Assembly: GCF_025993685.1 (NCBI RefSeq)
Contig: NZ_DAJPEN010000001.1
Span: 3,410,001 to 3,474,000 of the forward strand
Source of the DNA: Bacteroides mediterraneensis
Lineage (GTDB): Bacteria; Bacteroidota; Bacteroidia; Bacteroidales; Bacteroidaceae
DNA: 64,000 nt
Direction: 5' to 3'
Below are positions 57,924 through 64,000 of the stretch, in pieces. Within the stretch, counting starts at the first letter, position 1, and each line of letters starts with the position of its first letter. The notes under the pieces are model-generated. The model did not search any database and was not told the DNA's origin. It saw only the letters and a list, made by a program, of their open reading frames with translations. The position numbers and the translations under genes were made by a program.

Positions 57924-59255
57924 ATGAACTGGGAACAATTGCTATCCAATAAAAGATTCGGACTGGAGAACCTCCACGCATACCGAAAAGAAGACCGGAC
58001 AGAATTCCAACGCGACTACGACCGTCTGATTTTCTCCGCTCCCTTCCGTCGGCTGCAGAACAAGACACAGGTATTCCCGCTTCCGGGAAGCATCTTCGTA
58101 CATAACCGACTGACCCACAGCCTGGAAGTGTCCTGCGTAGGCCGTTCTTTGGGAAACAAGATTTCAACGGAACTGCTGAAACTTCATCCGGAATTACATC
58201 ATACCCACATCTCGGAGATAGGATCTATCGTGGCCGCGGCCTGTCTGGCACACGACCTGGGGAATCCTCCCTTCGGGCATTCCGGAGAAAAAGCCATCGG
58301 CACTTATTTTTCGGAAGGGAAGGGACGCATGTTGCAAAATGCATTCTCCCCTCAGGAATGGGATGACTTCACCCACTTTGAAGGCAATGCCAATGCCTTC
58401 CGCCTGCTGACCCACCAGTTCCAAGGAAGACGTCCCGGAGGTTTTGTCCTGACCTACGCCACACTGGCCTCTATCGTGAAATATCCGTTCTCCTCCCAAC
58501 TGGCCGGAAGCAAGCAGAAATTCGGATTTTTTCTTAGTGAAGAAGCCGGTTTCTGTAAAATCGCACACGAACTGGGGCTTAAGCAAATAAGTCGGGAGGG
58601 AGAACCTCTGAGATTCTGCCGTCACCCGCTGGTCTATCTGGTGGAAGCCGCCGACGACATCTGCTACCAGATGATGGACATCGAAGACGCACATAAACTG
58701 AAGATTCTGACAACTCAGGAGACCAAGGAACTGTATCTCCGATTCTTCGCGCCTGAGAAAATGGAGCACATACAGTCTATCTGCAAAATGGTGGACGACA
58801 CCAACGAACAGATTGCCTACCTGCGTTCATCGGCCATCGGAGTGTTAATCAACGAGTGTGTACGTACATTTATTGAAAATGAGAAAACGATTCTGGAAGG
58901 AACTTTCCAAGGGACACTGATTCAGCAACTGAGTCCGCGGGTCAGGGATGCCTACAAGCACTGTTCGCATACAGCCTTCGAAAAAATCTACTGTTCCAAG
59001 GATGTGGTAGACATTGAACTGGCCGGTTATCAGGTCATTACCACCCTCATCGACCTGATGATTGAAGCCGTACGCTATCCTGAAAAAGCCTACTCGCAAC
59101 TCCTGATCAACCGTGTGTCCAGCCAGTATTATATCCAGGCACCGACCTTATATGAAAAAATACAGGCTGTACTCGATTACATTTCCGGAATGACCGACGT
59201 CTATGCCCTCGACCTGTACCGGAAAATAAACGGGAACAGCCTGCCTGCTCTATAA
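57924..59255 (+). CDS. dgt: Deoxyguanosinetriphosphate triphosphohydrolase
   Basis: A 443-residue HD-domain dNTPase: the HD residues lie in HNRLTHSLEVSCVGRSLG (H) and AACLAHDLGNPPFGHSGE (HD), and DRTEFQRDYDRLIFSAPFRRLQNKTQV in two blocks is the family opening. It splits dGTP to deoxyguanosine and tripolyphosphate. The frame is open back to 57801 but the added 41 residues are unlike the family, and a ribosome site precedes ATG 57924. It sits beside dut, another nucleotide-pool enzyme, and converges with the glycine-lipid genes 5 bases away. Confidence 0.94.
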   Translation: MNWEQLLSNKRFGLENLHAYRKEDRTEFQRDYDRLIFSAPFRRLQNKTQVFPLPGSIFVHNRLTHSLEVSCVGRSLGNKISTELLKLHPELHHTHISEIGSIVAAACLAHDLGNPPFGHSGEKAIGTYFSEGKGRMLQNAFSPQEWDDFTHFEGNANAFRLLTHQFQGRRPGGFVLTYATLASIVKYPFSSQLAGSKQKFGFFLSEEAGFCKIAHELGLKQISREGEPLRFCRHPLVYLVEAADDICYQMMDIEDAHKLKILTTQETKELYLRFFAPEKMEHIQSICKMVDDTNEQIAYLRSSAIGVLINECVRTFIENEKTILEGTFQGTLIQQLSPRVRDAYKHCSHTAFEKIYCSKDVVDIELAGYQVITTLIDLMIEAVRYPEKAYSQLLINRVSSQYYIQAPTLYEKIQAVLDYISGMTDVYALDLYRKINGNSLPAL

Positions 59256-59260
59256 GAAAT

Positions 59261-60250
59261 TTATTTATGTATCTTGTTGACTACCGGATTGGCCCCAGAA
59301 GTTATCTGCAGGGCTTCCGGATGCTCACGCAGGTAAGATTCGATGTGACGGACACGCTTTTCCTCCAGAATCTCATCTACCGCAATCAGGATACCGGTTT
59401 CTTCCACATCGCCAAAACCGTCGTTGATAGCCGTACCAAACATACGCATGGTAGGCGACAGACTCATATACGCATTGACCAACGGCGGAATATTGTAGCC
59501 AAGCTTGCGCACTTCCGTGTTCAGCACCTTATAATCTTCCTTGAAAGTATCGTAACAGAATATCTTTTCAAGCACTTTCGGGTCTGTTTCAATCTGCAAC
59601 GGCTGCATCGGCGTAATCAACTGGTCTTTGTCACTGAAATGTTTTTTCAGGAAATAGAGAATCATGTCACGGCCCAGACGGTTGTAGCTAGGATACATGG
59701 TCATCTTGCCAAAGAAATATTTTACCTGAGGCATGATTACCGTCAAGGCTCCCAGTCCATCCCATAAGTTGTCCAACGCAAACAGCCCTTTTGAGCCCGC
59801 ACGGGTGGACTGATACTCCAACGTCACAAAGGAACGCCCCAATTCAATCGTCGTAGGCAAGTAGTCTTTCAGGAACTTTTCCGAGAAGTTAAACATGTGG
59901 GCAGTGGCCAGCACCGGTTTTCCTTCGGCATCAAACTCCACTTCATCCCCCAACAGGTAACGGTAGCCTCCCAAAATTTCCTCGGCCTCCGGATTCCAGA
60001 CAATCAGCTGCTGGTAAGGATTTTCCATCAAATCATATTCATCAAGGTCCATCGATTTTCCCGTACCTCCTCCGGCTGCCCGGAAAGCAATTTCACGCAA
60101 ACGACCGATTTCTTTCAATACATTCGGAGCGTTTTTCCAAGTAATAATATAAATCTCGTTGTTGCTCTTATTCGTGAATCTCAAGCGTTTGTCTTCCGTC
60201 AGTTCCGATTTGAGAACTTCCTTGTCAATCGGAGCAATAATATCTTCCAT
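59261..60250 (-). CDS. glsB: N-acyltransferase for glycine lipid (GlsB-like)
   Basis: A 329-residue GNAT-type acyltransferase of the OlsB/hemolysin group: IGRLREIAFRAAGGGTGKSMDLDEYD, LIVWNPEAEEILGGYRYLLGDE, and TTIELGRSFVTLEYQSTRAGSKGLFALDNLWDG in blocks. In Bacteroides thetaiotaomicron the paired genes glsB and glsA make glycine lipids by N-acylating glycine with a 3-hydroxy fatty acid and then O-acylating it; this protein fits the N-acyl step. Start ATG 60250 lies 24 bases after the GlsA-like stop. Confidence 0.87.
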   Translation of the reverse strand: MEDIIAPIDKEVLKSELTEDKRLRFTNKSNNEIYIITWKNAPNVLKEIGRLREIAFRAAGGGTGKSMDLDEYDLMENPYQQLIVWNPEAEEILGGYRYLLGDEVEFDAEGKPVLATAHMFNFSEKFLKDYLPTTIELGRSFVTLEYQSTRAGSKGLFALDNLWDGLGALTVIMPQVKYFFGKMTMYPSYNRLGRDMILYFLKKHFSDKDQLITPMQPLQIETDPKVLEKIFCYDTFKEDYKVLNTEVRKLGYNIPPLVNAYMSLSPTMRMFGTAINDGFGDVEETGILIAVDEILEEKRVRHIESYLREHPEALQITSGANPVVNKIHK

Positions 60251-60274
60251 AATCTCTATGATTAAATCGTATTT

Positions 60275-61093
60275 TCACAGTTTATAAACTAACTCTCTTA
60301 CATAATCCGCCCACTCCACCGATGACCTCGACTTATCGAACGTCTGCCATGGAATTGGTTTTCCTATTGTCACTTTAAATGTCTTATGACGATTCTTGAA
60401 CATTTCATCTGCCAGATACAGCATGGCTATATTAAACTTAATCCCCAAGAACTTACACGCATTGGCCAGGTTGTAAAAGAAATTGGAATTACGCCCGTCA
60501 AAATGAACAGGCACTACATCCCGATGTGTTTCCACACTCTTGGTAACAAATGTCTTTTTCCATGGCAAATCTTTGATAACTCCTTTCTGCCTTCTGGAAC
60601 AAATTCCGGCCGGGAACATAATGATGTGGGAATCTGAATGGAAACCGGCTTCCACCATCCGAGGGAAATCACGCGACTGGGCACCGGTCTTATTGATAGG
60701 GATACATAAAGGAGCCAAGCCATGAAGATTCATCAGCAAATCATTCACCAGGTATTTGATACGGCCGTCGTAATGCTTTCCTAAAATATATCCTAGAGCT
60801 ATTCCGTCTTGTCCGCCCAACGGATGGTTGGAGACAAACGTACACAGACGGTCAGACGGAAGATTTTCCATTCCGCTCACTTCCAGCTTAATATCCAGAA
60901 ATTCCATGCAAGCCTCCAGAAAATCCACTCCAGTCTTATCGGATACGCTTTTCAAGAAAGGATTAATCTCATCCTGATGTACAATACGTTTCAAGTACGA
61001 CACCAGAAAACGCGGTATTCTGTCGGCTTTCTTGCCCGCCTTATCCCTTAATACTTTATCAATGTCAATTAAAAATATGGAATTTTCACCCAT
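60275..61093 (-). CDS. glsA: O-acyltransferase for glycine lipid (GlsA-like)
   Basis: A 272-residue PlsC-type acyltransferase with the HxxxxD motif in FVSNHPLGGQDGIALG and the glycerophosphate-binding-type block FPAGICSRRQKGVIKDLPWKKTF. The fold resembles the OlsA/LPLAT family. As the first gene of the pair it fits the O-acylation that completes glycine lipid in the inner membrane. Monolysocardiolipin or other lyso-lipid roles cannot be excluded. Its -7 box is at 61113-61120. Confidence 0.85.
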   Translation of the reverse strand: MGENSIFLIDIDKVLRDKAGKKADRIPRFLVSYLKRIVHQDEINPFLKSVSDKTGVDFLEACMEFLDIKLEVSGMENLPSDRLCTFVSNHPLGGQDGIALGYILGKHYDGRIKYLVNDLLMNLHGLAPLCIPINKTGAQSRDFPRMVEAGFHSDSHIIMFPAGICSRRQKGVIKDLPWKKTFVTKSVETHRDVVPVHFDGRNSNFFYNLANACKFLGIKFNIAMLYLADEMFKNRHKTFKVTIGKPIPWQTFDKSRSSVEWADYVRELVYKL

Positions 61094-61360
61094 TCTACAA
61101 AAGTTTACCTTGCAAAAGTAACGTATCTTTTGAAACGAGATTCATTTTACCACAAAAAATACACTTATACACACAAAAAAAATTTCTTCTCCCCCGAATC
61201 TGCATACAAACTGGAAACACATCTGAAAAATATCCAGCCCTTAAACAACCTGTTGATAACTTCTTTAAATTTTCTCTTGGAAACATAGTGCTCGATTCTA
61301 TGGAAATATCTAATTTTACAGCTTGAATATATAATAAGGTGAATTTATAATCAAAACCGC
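61094..61360. other. Gap between glsA and the division cluster
   Basis: 267 bases of AT-rich DNA between divergent genes. No mraZ gene fits here, although mraZ often opens this cluster. No terminator or repeat was seen, and no clean -7 box for rsmH (TATCTTTTG at 61125-61133 has one extra base). Confidence 0.5.
61113..61120 (-). promoter_or_regulatory. -7 box upstream of glsAB
   Basis: TACTTTTG on the minus strand, 19 bases before the ATG at 61093. Confidence 0.5.
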
Positions 61361-62275
61361 ATGGAACAGACTGAACAGACATATCACGTACCTGTATTAT
61401 TACACGAAAGTATCGAAGGCATGCACATCCATCCCAAAGGTATTTACGTGGACGTAACCTTCGGAGGAGGAGGACACTCCAAAGAAATCTTACGCCAGAT
61501 GGACAGCGACAGCAGGCTGTTCAGCTTTGACCAAGACCCGGATGCAGAAAAGAACATTGTCAACGACCAGCGGTTCACCTTCGTCAGAAGCAATTTCCGC
61601 TATCTGCACAATTTCCTCCGTTATTACGGAGTAGAGAAGGTGGATGCCATTTTAGCGGATTTAGGCGTTTCGTCACATCATTTTGACGATTCGGAAAGGG
61701 GCTTTTCCTTCCGCTTCGACGGAAAACTGGACATGCGCATGAACAAACGGGCTGGCATCACTGCCGCCGAGATTGTCAACACTTATGAAGAAGAAAGACT
61801 AGCCAATGTGTTCTACTTGTACGGCGAGCTGAAAAACAGCAGAAAGCTGGCCTCTGTACTTGTAAAAGCCAGAACAGCCAAACCCATAGAAACCATTGGA
61901 GAGTTCATCGATACCATCAAGCCCTTGTATGGGAAAGAAAGGGAAAAGAAAGAGCTGGCCAAAGTGTTTCAGGCTCTCCGAATAGAAGTGAATCAGGAAA
62001 TGGAAGCCTTGAAAGAAATGCTTTATGCCGCCACCGAGGCACTGAAACCCGGAGGACGGCTTGTAGTAATCACGTATCATTCACTGGAAGACCGTATGGT
62101 GAAAAACATCATGAAAACGGGTAACGTGGAAGGTAAAGCGGAACAAGACTTTTTCGGGAACGTACAAACCCCATTCAAGCTCATAAACAACAAAGTAATC
62201 ACTCCCTGCGAAGACGAGGTGCAACGCAATCCGCGTTCACGCAGTGCCAAACTAAGAATTGCAGAAAAGAAATGA
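61361..62275 (+). CDS. rsmH: 16S rRNA (cytosine-1402-N4)-methyltransferase
   Basis: A 304-residue SAM-dependent enzyme methylating C1402 in 16S rRNA. Seen: YHVPVLLHESIEGMHIHPKGIYVDVTFGGGGHSKEIL in blocks (SAM-binding GGGGHS), DADLGVSSHHFDDSERGFSFRFDGKLDMRM and VVITYHSLEDRMVKN. It opens the division and cell-wall cluster; the next gene, ftsL, overlaps its stop by 4 bases. Confidence 0.96.
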   Translation: MEQTEQTYHVPVLLHESIEGMHIHPKGIYVDVTFGGGGHSKEILRQMDSDSRLFSFDQDPDAEKNIVNDQRFTFVRSNFRYLHNFLRYYGVEKVDAILADLGVSSHHFDDSERGFSFRFDGKLDMRMNKRAGITAAEIVNTYEEERLANVFYLYGELKNSRKLASVLVKARTAKPIETIGEFIDTIKPLYGKEREKKELAKVFQALRIEVNQEMEALKEMLYAATEALKPGGRLVVITYHSLEDRMVKNIMKTGNVEGKAEQDFFGNVQTPFKLINNKVITPCEDEVQRNPRSRSAKLRIAEKK

Positions 62276-62637
62276 CAATGGAACCGCAAGAAAACAACAT
62301 TCCGCAAGAAACTCCGCACATCACGTGGAGAAGCATCCTGGGAGGAGAAGTGCTGGTGCACTTGATGAAAAAACAGGCTAACCTGATTATCCTGATTATG
62401 ATTCTGGTAATCCTGTACATAGACAACCGCTATTCAAGCCAGCAGGAAATGATTGAAATAGACCGTCTTAAAAAAGAACTGATTGATACTAAATACGATG
62501 CACTGACCATTTCTTCAGAGCTGACGGAAAGAAGCCGCCAGTCACGCATCGAAGAATATATTTCTTCAGAGGGTACACCTCTGGAGACAGCCTCTACTCC
62601 ACCCTATCTAATCAAAAAGGAGGATCTTGAAAAATGA
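62272..62637 (+). CDS. ftsL: FtsL-like division protein
   Basis: A 121-residue bitopic protein: a cytoplasmic tail of about 38 residues, a membrane helix (NLIILIMILVILYIDNRYS), then a short coiled coil (EMIEIDRLKKELIDTKYDALTISSELTER). Position between rsmH and the penicillin-binding protein and this topology are what define FtsL; sequence identity is low in the family. The ATG overlaps the rsmH stop and its own stop overlaps the next start, so the three are translationally coupled. Confidence 0.85.
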   Translation: MTMEPQENNIPQETPHITWRSILGGEVLVHLMKKQANLIILIMILVILYIDNRYSSQQEMIEIDRLKKELIDTKYDALTISSELTERSRQSRIEEYISSEGTPLETASTPPYLIKKEDLEK

Positions 62638-64000
62638 TACCCGGACAGAAAAATATCATCTTACGCTATACGCTCATTGTATTCGTCATGGCATTACTAG
62701 CCATTGCAATCATTGCAAAGGCCGCCATCATTATGTTTGCAGAGCGGCAATACTGGAAAGATGTGGCCGACCGTTTTGTGAAAGAAAACGTCGTGGTACA
62801 TCCCACGAGAGGGAACATCATCTCGGCCGACGGCAAACTCATGGCCAGCAGCCTGCCTGAATACAAAATCTACATGGACTTCAAGGCCGGAGGTGAGAAG
62901 AAGGACACCATGCTGATGAATCACCTGACAGAAATCTGCGAAGGCCTACACCAGATTTTTCCGGACAAAAGCGTAAAGGAGTTCCGCCAGCACATTCTAA
63001 AGGGAAGACGACTGAAAAGCCGAAACTATCTTCTTTACCCACGACGTATCTCCTACATCGAATACAAAGAAGCGAAGCAACTGCCGGTATTTAACCTCAG
63101 CAAATATAAAGGAGGATTCCATGAACTGGCATTCAACCAACGGAAAAAGCCCTTTGGCTCACTGGCGGCACGTACATTGGGGGACATGTATCCCGACATG
63201 GAATTAGGAGCCAAAAATGGAATTGAGCTTACATACGATTCCATCCTTCGCGGGCAAGACGGTATCACTCATCGCCAAAAGGTGATGAACAAATACCTGA
63301 ACATCATTGACAAACCTGCGGTAGACGGCTGTGATGTCATTACCACAATTGATGTGGACATGCAGGATATTGCAGAGAAGGCTCTCGTAGACCAATTGAA
63401 GACCCTCAACGCGGTGTTCGGGGTAGCCATCGTGATGGATGTGGCTACCGGAGAGGTAAAAGCCAACGTAAATATGACACAGGCTGGCGACGGCAATTAT
63501 TATGAAATGAGAAATACGGCAGTCAGCAACTTGATGGAACCGGGATCTACTTTCAAGACCGCTTCTATCATGGTAGCCTTGGAAGATAAATATATCACTC
63601 CGGACTATATGGTGGATACGGGCAACGGTGTGGTCAACATGCACGGAAGCAACATGAAGGACTGGAACTGGTACAAAGGCGGGTATGGAGAAATAGATGT
63701 GACCCGCATCATGGAAGTGTCGTCCAACGTGGGTGTTTCTACTATCATCGATAAATTCTACGGCCAGAATCCCCAGAAATTCATCGATGGGCTGAGAAGA
63801 ATGAGCATCGACAAACCTCTAAACCTGGGGTTTGCGGGAGAAGCAAGTCCGCGCATACTGGGACCTAAAGAGCGGTATTTTGCCAAGACAACCCTCCCGT
63901 GGATGAGCATAGGCTACGAAACAATGATTCCTCCTATTTATATATTGAACTTTTACAATGCCATCGCCAATAACGGAACCATGGTAAAGCCCAAATTTGT
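62634..64000 (+). CDS. ftsI: Penicillin-binding protein FtsI, 5' part
   Basis: Partial gene running past the window end. Starts at ATG 62634, overlapping the ftsL stop by 4 bases. A membrane helix (RYTLIVFVMALLAIAIIAKA) is followed by the pedestal domain (VVVHPTRGNIISADGKLMASS) and a transpeptidase domain with SxxK at S305-K308 (PGSTFKT) and SxN at S363-N365 (VSSNVGV); the KTG motif lies outside the window. Septal cross-linking enzyme of division. No frame break in the visible 455 codons. Confidence 0.94.
   Translation, partial: MIPGQKNIILRYTLIVFVMALLAIAIIAKAAIIMFAERQYWKDVADRFVKENVVVHPTRGNIISADGKLMASSLPEYKIYMDFKAGGEKKDTMLMNHLTEICEGLHQIFPDKSVKEFRQHILKGRRLKSRNYLLYPRRISYIEYKEAKQLPVFNLSKYKGGFHELAFNQRKKPFGSLAARTLGDMYPDMELGAKNGIELTYDSILRGQDGITHRQKVMNKYLNIIDKPAVDGCDVITTIDVDMQDIAEKALVDQLKTLNAVFGVAIVMDVATGEVKANVNMTQAGDGNYYEMRNTAVSNLMEPGSTFKTASIMVALEDKYITPDYMVDTGNGVVNMHGSNMKDWNWYKGGYGEIDVTRIMEVSSNVGVSTIIDKFYGQNPQKFIDGLRRMSIDKPLNLGFAGEASPRILGPKERYFAKTTLPWMSIGYETMIPPIYILNFYNAIANNGTMVKPKF

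Noticed and set aside
1..64000. tRNA, rRNA, insertion sequences and prophage
   Set aside because: No cloverleaf sequences, rRNA motifs, transposases or integrases were recognised anywhere in the window; subtle tRNA genes could still be missed without a covariance search.

Overview
The window is a chromosomal segment of a gut Bacteroidales bacterium, most likely Bacteroides or Phocaeicola. Grounds: promoters use the Bacteroides -7 box TAnnTTTG (four also have a -33 TTTG 19-20 bp upstream); there is a GH92-GH130-MFS N-glycan locus, an orphan fimbrillin lipoprotein, a glycine-lipid acyltransferase pair and a dut-TPR-DUF4292-EnvC operon; many enzymes carry signal peptides. The species cannot be fixed from the sequence. 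No rRNA, tRNA, insertion sequence, prophage or CRISPR array was seen.

Layout. 0-8 kb: the 3' end of folP and a c-di-AMP synthase (cdaA), a DUF2156/GNAT acyltransferase pair, an LrgAB-type pair, then acetate/acetyl-phosphate metabolism (pta-ackA) and a KDG kinase. 8-13 kb: a minus-strand housekeeping run, rex - FAH-family hydrolase - ispF - glycosyltransferase - radC - SufT-like - lpxH. 13-18 kb: a SUI1-type factor, trxA with an acidic unknown partner, and dnaE. 18-24 kb: a lower-GC accessory stretch with an S41 protease lipoprotein, a beta-barrel protein, a lipoprotein with an Ig/PKD-like region, and a divergent membrane-spanning TPR-AraC regulator. 24-34 kb: carbohydrate genes (GH2, GH92, GH130, two MFS carriers) around tatAC. 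34-43 kb: DUF3332 lipoprotein, Hsp20, xanthine salvage (xpt and permease), fimbrillin, alkaline phosphatase, a helix-hairpin-helix protein, an NSS symporter and VanZ. 43-49 kb: ECF sigma factor, CYTH protein with a 46-residue membrane protein, prfB, an acyl-CoA synthetase and an ArgE-like deacylase. 49-57.8 kb: a 1271-residue GH31 enzyme with dockerin- and cohesin-like ends, then the dut operon. 57.9-64 kb: dgt, the glycine-lipid genes, and the start of the division/cell-wall cluster (rsmH, ftsL, ftsI cut by the window end).

How genes work together: GH92, GH130 and the first MFS carrier fit breakdown of mannose-rich N-glycans to Man-GlcNAc, its import and phosphorolysis. Pta and AckA convert acetyl-CoA to acetate with ATP gain. 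The permease and Xpt recover xanthine. The two acyltransferases at 59-61 kb fit successive N- and O-acylation of glycine. The degenerate LytM protein (EnvC type) sits in an envelope operon.

Most unusual signals: two copies of a ~92-bp element built from four head-to-tail 21-bp units, each centred on a CACA-S-TGTG dyad and bounded by short inverted ends (26650-26741 and 53194-53287), both beside glycoside hydrolase genes; and the 18-23 kb locus with its single-protein transmembrane regulator.
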